Shown here piece by piece: positions 18,448 to 26,860 of a DNA stretch of 64,000 nt (within the stretch, counting starts at the first letter, position 1; the number at the start of each line of letters is the position of its first letter). A program made the position numbers and the translations under genes. Below the pieces are notes generated by a model. That model made no database searches. It was not told the origin of the DNA and worked only from the letters and a program-made list of their open reading frames with translations. This DNA is from Opitutia bacterium (GTDB lineage Bacteria > Verrucomicrobiota > Verrucomicrobiia > Opitutales > Opitutaceae): assembly GCA_947474365.1 (NCBI GenBank), contig CANJIU010000029.1:24733-88732 (forward strand), in the 5' to 3' direction.

Positions 18448-19989
18448 TCAAAGATCCGCGGCCTTTTTCTTGTTCTTGCCGCCCTTCTTGGGCGCGGACT
18501 CGGTCTCTTCGCCCGCGGGAAGCAGCGCCGTCTTCCGCTCCCAGCCGACGGTCCGGCTGAACAGGACCGGATACCGCTCGTAGCCGTGGCCGCGCACGAC
18601 TTCGCGTCCAATGCGGGCGACCTGTTCGTCGTAGAGCTTCCGCATTTCGGCCAGGGTGGCGGCGTGGCCGGGATCGGCGGCCGAGTTGGCCATCTCGAAT
18701 CGATCCTGGCCGACGTGAAACAATTCCTCGGTCGGTTTCAGGCCGTTGCCGCCGTAATACCAATAGATGTACTTCCACTCGGGCGTGACGATCGCCAGCG
18801 ACTGCGCGGAGGCGATGCCCCAAAAATTGAACAAGGGCAGCCAATCGCGCACGCGGCCGGCTGGCTGGGTGAGGAGCGGCAGCAGGTTGCGTCCATCGAT
18901 GCCGTTGGGGGCGGGCACGCCGGCGAGCGCAAAGATCGTGGCGGGCATGTCGACGTTGGCGGTGATCGCATCGCTCACGGTGCCGGCGTTCTTTCCGCGC
19001 AGCCGCGGATCATAGATGATCAGCGGGGACTTTGAGCCTTCCTCGTAGGGGATCACCTTGTCGCCGAAGCCGTGGGACCCGGAATTGTAGCCGTTGTCCG
19101 AAGTGAAGATGATGACGGTGTTGTCGGCCAGGCCTTCACGGGCGAGGCCCTCGCGGATCATGCCAACGGCCGCGTCGACGCCCGTGATGAGCGCGTAGTA
19201 GTTCGCGGCGGAGTTGTCGTAATCGTTGATCCATTCCCGATAATGGGTGGCGGCGCGGCTGGTCTTGACCTGGGCCGAGAGATGCCGCGCGTTCTCCACG
19301 CCGTAATTGGGCGGACGGGTGAATTTTTTCCCCTCGTAGAGCTTCAGGTCGGCCGGGTCGGGCGAAAACGGCAGGTGCGGCGCCTTGAAGCTGATCGACA
19401 TGACGAACGGCTTGCCGCTCTGCTTCGCGCTCTTGAGAAAATCCAGCGCCCACGCGCCGTAGGCCCGCGAGCATTGCGGATACTGCGCGGCATATTTTGC
19501 GATGCCCTCGTTTTTCGCCGTCTCGTAAAAGGTCTGGCCGGGTCCGCCGGCCCATTGATCGAACAGCGGGGCGAGGGCCTCGAACTTTTCCCCCTGCAGC
19601 ACGAAGCCAATCTTTCCCGCGAATCCCGTGTAGTAGCCCGCCTCGCGCAGGCGCGCCGGGTAGGAGTTCGCAAAAAAGCGCCGCTCCAGATCGCCATGGT
19701 CGAAGTTGCAGCCGTGCCGGTACTCGTAGAGCCCGGTCATCACGCAGCTGCGGCTGGCCATGCAAATCGACGTCGTGTTGTAGTGGTTGGTGAACCGCAC
19801 GCCGTCGCGCGCCAGGCGGTCGAGATGGGGCGAGATCACATCCTTGTTGCCGTAGCAGCCCACCGCGCGCGCGGTTTGATCGTCGGAGAAGAGAAAGACG
19901 ATGTTGGGTTTCGCCGCTGTTCCGGCGGCGGAGAGTGAGGAGGCGATGCCCGCCGCGAGCGCGGCAAGGACCGGGAGGAGTTGTTTCAT
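18448..19989 (-). CDS. S1-family sulfatase with CMASR motif
   Basis: 513 aa from the ATG at 19989 (Sec signal 1-22). The metal-binding start PNIVFLFSDDQ is present. The formylglycine motif is C76-M-A-S-R80, which fits C-x-A/P-x-R but has alanine instead of proline. The usual GKWH segment reads GKIGFVLQG (K126), so the conserved histidine is missing at that place; FKAPHLPFSP and IIFTSDNGYNSGSHGF are intact. It hydrolyses or once hydrolysed sulfate esters, probably on a polysaccharide, in the periplasm. The C-terminus is lysine-rich (KKGGKNKKKAADL). It lies 61 bases upstream of the TonB receptor gene and 43 bases downstream of the propeller gene. Confidence 0.9.
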   Translation of the reverse strand: MKQLLPVLAALAAGIASSLSAAGTAAKPNIVFLFSDDQTARAVGCYGNKDVISPHLDRLARDGVRFTNHYNTTSICMASRSCVMTGLYEYRHGCNFDHGDLERRFFANSYPARLREAGYYTGFAGKIGFVLQGEKFEALAPLFDQWAGGPGQTFYETAKNEGIAKYAAQYPQCSRAYGAWALDFLKSAKQSGKPFVMSISFKAPHLPFSPDPADLKLYEGKKFTRPPNYGVENARHLSAQVKTSRAATHYREWINDYDNSAANYYALITGVDAAVGMIREGLAREGLADNTVIIFTSDNGYNSGSHGFGDKVIPYEEGSKSPLIIYDPRLRGKNAGTVSDAITANVDMPATIFALAGVPAPNGIDGRNLLPLLTQPAGRVRDWLPLFNFWGIASAQSLAIVTPEWKYIYWYYGGNGLKPTEELFHVGQDRFEMANSAADPGHAATLAEMRKLYDEQVARIGREVVRGHGYERYPVLFSRTVGWERKTALLPAGEETESAPKKGGKNKKKAADL

Positions 19990-20032
19990 TGGAAAGAGAG
20001 GCAGCGGAAAAGGTCGTTTTCGTTTTTCGTCC

Positions 20033-21616
20033 CTACCGGCGATCGCCGATGGCGATGATCTCGCGAATCGTATGCGCGTAAAGCCGCCCGTCCGCGTACG
20101 ACAGGCTGGCGCGGGTCCACGCGTCGCCCAACGGACCGAGGTCGTTGATCGCGACGAGGGCCTTTTCGTCCCACCGTTCGGCGCGCCAGCGGAGAACATA
20201 GACGAGACCGCTCATCGAGGTGACGTAGAGGTGGTCGCCGATGGCAATCGGCGAGGGTGACGCGATGTGGCCCCAACCGTTGCCCTGGGATCGATCGTCG
20301 CCCATCACGAGCAGGCCACGACTGTTGCGGATCTGGTTGTGGCGCAGCGCCCATTCGTGCAGGCCGAGCGGACTCGCTTTCTTGCCGGACTTGAACGACG
20401 GCAACGACCCCGTCGCGCCCCACAGGAAACGATCGTCCTTCCCCGGCTCGCGCAGCATCTGCACGGGTAGCATCAGGTACTCGACTTGTCCGGTGACCAG
20501 ATTGACGCGGCCGAGATAGTTGCGCTGGTAGCTGCGGAAAAAACTGTAGTCGCCGACGACGAGGTTTGACCCCTGGGTGATCTCGCGACCGGCTTTTCCC
20601 TCCTTGATGGTCACCGTCTCGTCGTACCATCCGCCATCGCGGTGCAGACGAGAACGCACCTGCTCAAGTATCGAGAATCGTTTGGTGATCGCTCCGGCCA
20701 TCACGTCCACTTTCCAACATTCGGCGCCGTGGTAAACGATGACACTCCCTTGGTGCAGGCCGAAGCTCATCGTGCTCATGAAGCCTTCGATTGGCAGCGA
20801 CCACAGCTCGCGACCATCCGCGAGATCGATCAACGAAATGCCCTCGGGTGTCTCCGGTGGGCCGTGACCGCCGCCGCGTCCCACCACCGTCACCGATTTT
20901 CCGTCGGCTCGTCGTAGCGGAAGTGACAGGCTGCCCATGTTGACGCCGCAGCGGCTGGTCCACGCGACGTTGCCGGTCTTCAGATCGAGCGCCTCCAATT
21001 GAGTCCATTCCTCGCGCGGCGCGTGCGCGTGCTCATGGGTGAAGTTGCCGCTGGCGTCGGGCGGGTAGACCTGCCGGAGGTAAACCACTCGCCCCTCGTG
21101 CACAAACGGGATGGTGCGACCCGCGACGAGAATCTCCCGCGACCAGCGCAAGTTTCCCTCAAAATCGAAACTGTCGATGGTGCCGGACGCGTTGATGAAG
21201 CACACGGTGTCGCCGACGGCCACGGCGGGAGGCGAACTGCTGTCACTGAAACAGCCCGAGAGGCGCAAATCGAAACGCCCCGGAATTTCCCGCTGCCAGA
21301 GCAGCTTGCCGGTGGACGCGTCCGCACAGCACGCGATGACGTGCCGGCCGATCGTGGCGTCGGCCGTGAGCGGTTTCAGGTGGCTGTAGAAAACTCGGCC
21401 GCGGCTCACGGTCACCGGGCTCTGTCCGGTCTCGGGCAGCGTCAGCCGCCACGCGAGATTCTCCGCCCGGACGACGCTCCATTGCGTGGGCGCCGTCCTA
21501 GCGGGGAGGACGAAGTCCCCGGTAGGCCCGCCGCCCTGCGGCCAGTCGGTCGGGGCGCGTTCGGCGGCCGCGAGCGAGGCACAGAGCAGAGCAGCTACAA
21601 TCAGGTGGATGAGCAT
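20033..21616 (-). CDS. Secreted PQQ-binding-like beta-propeller protein
   Basis: 527 aa with a signal peptide (residues 1-18). Blades resemble the PQQ-type quinoprotein repeat: ADASTGKLLWQREIPG, NASGTIDSFDFEGNLRWSRE and DLADGRELWSLPIEG. The N-terminal WPQGGGPTGDF is characteristic of PVC outer-membrane-assembly-like (BamB-type) and quinoprotein-like propellers. No PQQ-ligating residues could be assigned, so a non-enzymatic binding role is as likely as a dehydrogenase role. It is the second gene of the DUF3604-propeller-sulfatase-TonB receptor run. Confidence 0.85.
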   Translation of the reverse strand: MLIHLIVAALLCASLAAAERAPTDWPQGGGPTGDFVLPARTAPTQWSVVRAENLAWRLTLPETGQSPVTVSRGRVFYSHLKPLTADATIGRHVIACCADASTGKLLWQREIPGRFDLRLSGCFSDSSSPPAVAVGDTVCFINASGTIDSFDFEGNLRWSREILVAGRTIPFVHEGRVVYLRQVYPPDASGNFTHEHAHAPREEWTQLEALDLKTGNVAWTSRCGVNMGSLSLPLRRADGKSVTVVGRGGGHGPPETPEGISLIDLADGRELWSLPIEGFMSTMSFGLHQGSVIVYHGAECWKVDVMAGAITKRFSILEQVRSRLHRDGGWYDETVTIKEGKAGREITQGSNLVVGDYSFFRSYQRNYLGRVNLVTGQVEYLMLPVQMLREPGKDDRFLWGATGSLPSFKSGKKASPLGLHEWALRHNQIRNSRGLLVMGDDRSQGNGWGHIASPSPIAIGDHLYVTSMSGLVYVLRWRAERWDEKALVAINDLGPLGDAWTRASLSYADGRLYAHTIREIIAIGDRR

Positions 21617-21715
21617 GAGGGCGAAACGGGGGCGTTGATCAGCCGTCGCGAGCGGGTCCGGTGTGCGAGATGGATTCAGTCCAAGTTGCGTTCGTCACCC
21701 GACCGGCCACTGGCT

Positions 21716-24325
21716 TCACTTCACCCGCGCCCACACCGGAGAACTCCACGCCATGTTGCCGTCGCCCTGCTCGACGCGCAGGTAATAGCGGTTCTCGCCC
21801 GCGACCGGTGCGTCATCGGTGAAGGATTTCTCGAACGTCTTGGCCCCGGGTTCCCATTGCCGGTAATTTTGCTCGTTGCGCACGAGCGTCACGCGGGTGA
21901 TCGCGGCGGTGCCGTTGACCTTGATCGACATGACGGGCTTCCCGCTGACCTCGATCACGCTGCCGAGGAGCTGACCATTGCACTGGAACTCGACGAAGAT
22001 CTTGTCGGTGGCGGCGATGGTGCGGCGGGCGTTGAGGCCTTCAATGATGCCCTCGCGAGTGAATTCCTTCACGTAGACGCCACCGTAGCTGGTGTGGGTG
22101 GAAATGTGATCGCTGTCCGCCCAGACGCCGAGTTTGTGGCCGAGAGAAAGCGCGTTCTGGTACAGACCGTTGTTCTTCACCGTGAAGCTGCTGATGGGCT
22201 GGCCGACGACGGGCGTGCCGTCCACGACTGAAGCGTGGTTGTATTCCTCTCCGACGCGCAGGCCGACGGTGGGCTGGGGCGCGTTGAGACCCTCGTAGCT
22301 GACGCGCGCGCCCTGAAAAATCTCGATCAGATTCTCCACGCGATTGTCGACGCGTTTGAAGACATTCCAGTCGGTGCCCATGTTGGTCGCGCCGGTGTGG
22401 CTGATGACGGAAACGCTCTTGCCGTAGCGATGCAGCACGTCCCACAGCTCTTCGGGCGCGATTTGCGCCTCACCGTCCGTCGCAAGTGGGAAGATCTTCT
22501 GCCACGGCGAGGCCGCGTAGTTGGCGCGCTGGATGTAGACGATGGGCCCGCCGCGTTGGGCAAAGATCATGTTGCGATGTCCGTACGGCCATACCTGCTC
22601 GCGCTCGTAGGCGTACATGCTGACGAAGAAGCCGGGGGCATGGAACACATCGACCATCTTCTGGTTCAGCCACCACTCGTAGGGGTCGTAGATCTTGGCG
22701 ATGTCAGTGTGGTCGCTGGTGCCGAGCGTGTCGAGCTTGCCCATGTCGAGCGCGTAGCGGAACTGCTCGAGCACGCAGCCGTCGTTGGCGGTGACGCAAT
22801 TGGAGATGTCGGTGTGGCGATGGTAGTCGCCCCAATAAAGCTGATACGTGACGCCGTTGTTCGTCATCGTGTAGCGCTCGGCGCGATCGCGCTCAGGCGT
22901 TTCCGGATTGATGTAGGCGGGCGGCGACCGGAAGTCACGGGGGGCAGGTGCCTTCACCAGAGCTGGAACGCCCTTCGGATCCAGCTTGGCGAGATGTACT
23001 TCGCTGGTCTGGTGCTCCTTGCTGGTGCGCCGGTCTGTGGACCACGCCAGCCAGAGGGCGCCGTCCTTGCCCAACGCCCAGCGGCTCTGTCGGTCCTCGG
23101 TGTAAAGGCTGTCGGGCAGGGCCCAGGGCTTGGTCCACTGCCGGGTCGCACGATCGAAACGCGCGAGGGCGACGCGCCACGTGTAGTCGCGATAGTAACG
23201 CACCGCGATCCACGGACGGCCTTCGGCGTCGAGGGTGACTTGCGGCAGGTTGGTCGCGCGGTCCATCGCGAGCACGGCGGCCTTCGCCTTCTGGGCCACC
23301 TTGGCCGCTGGGTCGACCTTTGCCTTGTTATTTGCTTTCTTGGCCGCGGTCTTCGGGGCCTGAGCCACGTTCGATCGCCGCGTGAGGGGCGGCGGCCCGG
23401 GCAATTCCTCGAGCAGCATCTCGATGTCCGGCGCCTCCTCCACTTTGCCGGAAGGGATGTCCCAATAGGCGAGCACCATGTTCTTCTGCGCGTTCAGGCC
23501 GTCGAGATGGCCGTGAGCGCGGATGTCGAGGCCCCACTTCATCCGGCCGCGCTCGCACGCGATCCAGATGCCTTTGCCGTCCGCGGTGCCGATCGCGCTG
23601 ACGCGACCTTCGTAGCGCGGGGTGTTGAGGAGCGGCTTGGTCACGCCGACCGTGCCATCTAGGGAGACGCGCGTGGCGTAGACGTTGAATTCGTTGCCGC
23701 GCGAGCTGTCGTAGCAAATCCACGCGCCTGCCTGGTCGTCAAAGGCGACGCAGGGCTCCCAATCGCCCGCGGGGTCGCTCGTCACCTGCACCTCCTTCGA
23801 CCATTCGTTTTTCGCGGGATCGAAATACCGGCAAAACACATCGCTCAATCCGCCGCGCATGCCCTGCCATGCAACCCACACTCGACCCGCGCGATCCGTC
23901 GCGGCTTTGGCGAAGGCGTTGCCGCCCTTTACCGAGGCGGCGAGCGTGGTGATCCCTCCATCCGGTTGGCCGTTGCGCACCCGCTGCGCCTTCAGGTCCA
24001 TCAGATCCCTCTCGTTTACCTGGGACCAGACGACGACCAGGGCACCGCTGCCGTCGGTCGCGAGGGATGGTTGGTGAATGATCCCCGGTTGTCCGATCGT
24101 CAGCGCTTGCGACAACGTGGACCCGGAGGCTTTCGCCAGCCGCAGCGTGTCCTGCTTCGCGTCCCAGGCAACGTAGGCGACCCACGGGGTGCCGGCGGCA
24201 TCGAGGGCCAGCGCGGGAAAGTCCGACTGAACCCCCTCTTCGCGGAGGACGGCTGGCTTGGGGGTGAGGTCCTGCGCAAAGGCGATGGCGCCGAGCGCGA
24301 GGAAGAGTGCGACGGATCGAATCAT
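21716..24325 (-). CDS. DUF3604 protein with N-terminal propeller
   Basis: 869 aa from the ATG at 24325, chosen because it opens a signal peptide (MIRSVALFLALGAIAFAQ). Residues of about 20-440 contain propeller-like repeats (DAAGTPWVAYVAWDAKQD, DRAGRVWVAWQGMRGG), interrupted at about 330-365 by a Lys/Ala-rich linker. Residues of about 470-869 form DUF3604, a PHP-like putative metallohydrolase: WGDYHRHTDISNC, TSDHTDI, SHTGATNMGTDWN and DSDHISTH provide His/Asp metal ligands. Activity unknown; related PHP folds are phosphoesterases. It is the first gene of the minus-strand run ending with TonB receptor 1, which implies a role in handling the same ligand. Confidence 0.88.
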   Translation of the reverse strand: MIRSVALFLALGAIAFAQDLTPKPAVLREEGVQSDFPALALDAAGTPWVAYVAWDAKQDTLRLAKASGSTLSQALTIGQPGIIHQPSLATDGSGALVVVWSQVNERDLMDLKAQRVRNGQPDGGITTLAASVKGGNAFAKAATDRAGRVWVAWQGMRGGLSDVFCRYFDPAKNEWSKEVQVTSDPAGDWEPCVAFDDQAGAWICYDSSRGNEFNVYATRVSLDGTVGVTKPLLNTPRYEGRVSAIGTADGKGIWIACERGRMKWGLDIRAHGHLDGLNAQKNMVLAYWDIPSGKVEEAPDIEMLLEELPGPPPLTRRSNVAQAPKTAAKKANNKAKVDPAAKVAQKAKAAVLAMDRATNLPQVTLDAEGRPWIAVRYYRDYTWRVALARFDRATRQWTKPWALPDSLYTEDRQSRWALGKDGALWLAWSTDRRTSKEHQTSEVHLAKLDPKGVPALVKAPAPRDFRSPPAYINPETPERDRAERYTMTNNGVTYQLYWGDYHRHTDISNCVTANDGCVLEQFRYALDMGKLDTLGTSDHTDIAKIYDPYEWWLNQKMVDVFHAPGFFVSMYAYEREQVWPYGHRNMIFAQRGGPIVYIQRANYAASPWQKIFPLATDGEAQIAPEELWDVLHRYGKSVSVISHTGATNMGTDWNVFKRVDNRVENLIEIFQGARVSYEGLNAPQPTVGLRVGEEYNHASVVDGTPVVGQPISSFTVKNNGLYQNALSLGHKLGVWADSDHISTHTSYGGVYVKEFTREGIIEGLNARRTIAATDKIFVEFQCNGQLLGSVIEVSGKPVMSIKVNGTAAITRVTLVRNEQNYRQWEPGAKTFEKSFTDDAPVAGENRYYLRVEQGDGNMAWSSPVWARVK

Positions 24326-24512
24326 AGGAGGAAGGGTACGGACTGCCCGACGAAGCGCGCAGGGCCGGAGTTGCGGACAATGATTCGAAGCGCGTTCCCG
24401 ATACAAGCGCATATCCCGGCCGGGAAACGTTGGTGTCGGGTCGATCGTGCGCCTCCAAAGGGGGGATTTTCCGACTAGCCATTTCCCTTTTCCCAGTCTC
24501 GCTCGTAGTTGC
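24326..24512. promoter_or_regulatory. Divergent intergenic region
   Basis: 187 bases separate the DUF3604 gene (minus) from the TPR membrane protein gene (plus). It must carry both promoters. The DUF3604 start is preceded on its own strand by a pyrimidine-rich tract (CCCTTCCTCCT). No strong repeat is seen. Confidence 0.4.
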
Positions 24513-26678
24513 ATGGGCCGATCCTCAGCAGGCAGTTCCGCTTCCCTTCGTGTCCTGGCACACCCCCTGGCCGCGTGGGTGTCCGCGGGCGTGATCGTGC
24601 TCGCGGTGTGGGTTTGTTACCGCACCACGCTTTCCGCTCCGTTTCTTTTCGACGATTTCGCCGCGATCAGCGGGAACCCGACCCTCCGCCATCTGACAGC
24701 GATTGGCGAGGTGCTGTCGCCGCCCAATGACGGCAGCGGCGTCACCGGACGGCCGATCGTCAACCTGTCGCTCGCAGTGAATTTTGCCCTCGGTGGGCTG
24801 GAGCCGAGGGGTTACCACTTCACCAATGCCTTGCTGCACGCGGCGGCGGGTCTCGCGCTCTTTGGGTTGGCGCGCCGGACCCTGCGGCTGCGGACGATGC
24901 GCGATCGTTTTGGGGCGATGGCGGATCCCTTGGCTCTCGCCATCGCGATGCTCTGGACCCTGCATCCGCTGCAGACCGAGTCAGTGACCTGTGTCATCCA
25001 ACGAACCGAAGTGCTCGTGGGGCTGTGGTACCTGCTCACCTTGTATTGTTTCGCGCGCGGGCTCGAGGAAGGTGCTGCGGCGCTTTGGCATCCGCTCGCG
25101 TGCGGGTCGTGCCTTCTGGGGATGGCGAGCAAGGAGGTCATGGTCAGCGCGCCTTTGCTGGCTCTGCTCTATGACCGGACGTTTGCGGCGGGAACGTTTC
25201 GCGAGGCGATTCGCCTGCGGTGGAGAACCTATCTTGGCTTGGCGGCGACCTGGCTGCTCCTGGGCTTTCTGGTGATGCGCGGCGGCGGAAGTCGTGGGGC
25301 GGCGGCGGGCTTCGGGCTCGGGATTTCGTGGTGGTCCTATGCGTTGAAACAATGCGATGCCATCGTCCTGTATCTGCGCCTCGTATTCTGGCCTCACCCT
25401 CTCGTGCTCGACTATGGTACGAAGGTCGTCACCCGGCCGGCCGACATCTGGCCGCAGGCGGTCCTCCTGGTTGGATTGGTTTCCGCGGCGTTGATCTCCC
25501 TGCGGCGCCGACCGTCAGTTGGCTTCGCGGGAATGTGGTTCTTTGCCATCCTTGCTCCCAGTTCGAGCGTCGTACCGTTGGTCACCCAGACCGTGGCCGA
25601 ACACCGGATGTATCTGCCTCTGGCCGCGGTACTCGCGCTCGTCGTGGTCGCCGGTTTTGCGTACGGCGGACCTCGCACGCTGCTGGTCTCGCTCGGAGTC
25701 GTGCCGCTGCTGGGCTGGAGCACGATCCGGCGCAACGGCGACTACGCTACGGCGGTGGGGATCTGGGCGGATTCGTTGGCCAAGGTTGGCGACAACAACC
25801 GCGCGCGGGTCAACCTCGCTGGAGCGCTGCGGGATGCCGGCCGTCTACCGGAAGCACTCGAGTTGTACCGAAAGGCGGTTGAGGCCGAACCGAACAACGC
25901 GGAGATCTATGGTAACATCAGCGGGCTTTTCATCATCGCCGGCCGCTATCAGGAAGCGATCGCACCGGCGGAGAAAGCGGTGAAACTCAAGCCGAGCCTG
26001 GTCGAGGCCCACGTTAATCTGGGTTCGGCGCTCGGGTCGTTGGGGCGGCACCGGGAGGCAATCACCCACCTCCGGGCCGCTCTCGCCCTTGATCCCCGGC
26101 TCGACTATGTGCGCGGAAACATCGCCCACGCCCTGATTCAGCTCGGCGAGTTTGAGGAGGCCATCGTGCATTGCCGGCTGGCGGTGCGGGAAAACCCCGA
26201 CTCCGTTGCGGGTCATGCCGGTTGGGGCGAGGCGCTTCTGGGCCTGAAACGCCCAGCCGAAGCCATCGTCCACTGCCAGACCGCCGTGCGCTTGCAGCCC
26301 GAAAACATCGATGCGCATGTTAATCTTGCGACCGCGTACTTCGACGCGGGCCGCCCGACCGAGGCAATCGAACATTACCGAACTGCGATTCGCCTCGCGC
26401 CCAACAATGCGGGCATCCGGTCAAATTTCGCTTTGGCGCTCTCCAATGTCGGGCGCATGGTGGAGGCGATTGCGGAATACGAGGAACTGTTGCGCCGCGC
26501 CCCCGGATTCTTCGTCGCGCATCTCAACCTCGCCTACGTCTTGTCCCACCTGGGCCGAAACACCGAGGCGCTCGCGCACGCCGAGGCTGCGCTCCGGCTT
26601 CAACCTGATTCCCCCGATGCCCGTCGCGCGATCGATGCGTTTCGAAATCCGCCCAAGGGCCGCGCCGGCGCACCGTGA
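24513..26678 (+). CDS. TMTC-like membrane glycosyltransferase candidate with TPR repeats
   Basis: 721 aa from the ATG at 24513; an upstream in-frame start at 24447 lacks membrane-protein character. Residues 1-415 hold about ten membrane segments. The first loop carries the double acid LFDDFAAI, as in GT-C mannosyltransferases, and HPLQTESVTCVIQRTEVL matches the TMTC/DUF1736 signature. Residues of about 425-700 are seven to eight TPR units (NLAGALRDAGRLPEALELYR; NLGSALGSLGRHREAITHLR). Eukaryotic TMTC proteins O-mannosylate secreted proteins, and bacterial relatives are common in PVC genomes without known acceptors. It probably transfers a polyprenyl-linked sugar to exported proteins; this is an inference. 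The PL1 lyase gene follows on the same strand after 182 bases. Confidence 0.85.
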   Translation: MGRSSAGSSASLRVLAHPLAAWVSAGVIVLAVWVCYRTTLSAPFLFDDFAAISGNPTLRHLTAIGEVLSPPNDGSGVTGRPIVNLSLAVNFALGGLEPRGYHFTNALLHAAAGLALFGLARRTLRLRTMRDRFGAMADPLALAIAMLWTLHPLQTESVTCVIQRTEVLVGLWYLLTLYCFARGLEEGAAALWHPLACGSCLLGMASKEVMVSAPLLALLYDRTFAAGTFREAIRLRWRTYLGLAATWLLLGFLVMRGGGSRGAAAGFGLGISWWSYALKQCDAIVLYLRLVFWPHPLVLDYGTKVVTRPADIWPQAVLLVGLVSAALISLRRRPSVGFAGMWFFAILAPSSSVVPLVTQTVAEHRMYLPLAAVLALVVVAGFAYGGPRTLLVSLGVVPLLGWSTIRRNGDYATAVGIWADSLAKVGDNNRARVNLAGALRDAGRLPEALELYRKAVEAEPNNAEIYGNISGLFIIAGRYQEAIAPAEKAVKLKPSLVEAHVNLGSALGSLGRHREAITHLRAALALDPRLDYVRGNIAHALIQLGEFEEAIVHCRLAVRENPDSVAGHAGWGEALLGLKRPAEAIVHCQTAVRLQPENIDAHVNLATAYFDAGRPTEAIEHYRTAIRLAPNNAGIRSNFALALSNVGRMVEAIAEYEELLRRAPGFFVAHLNLAYVLSHLGRNTEALAHAEAALRLQPDSPDARRAIDAFRNPPKGRAGAP

Positions 26679-26860
26679 TCGTGTCCGCCTGTCCCTTCAT
26701 CGTGCGGATCACGACGTGCTCCCACTGTCCGGCGCGCCGGAACCTCGACCCATCCGGATTGCCGCTCTCCTCTGTGGCTGCCTGATCACCGGCCGCGTTC
26801 GCTACGCCCGTCTTTTCGTACGGCCGTTTTTGCGCCAACGTCGCCCTCCCACCGTTCACC

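Noticed and set aside
26679..26860. Possible gene remnant upstream of the PL1 lyase
   Set aside because: The opposite-strand translation briefly looks protein-like (VVIRTMKGQADT), but no family is matched and the stretch is short.
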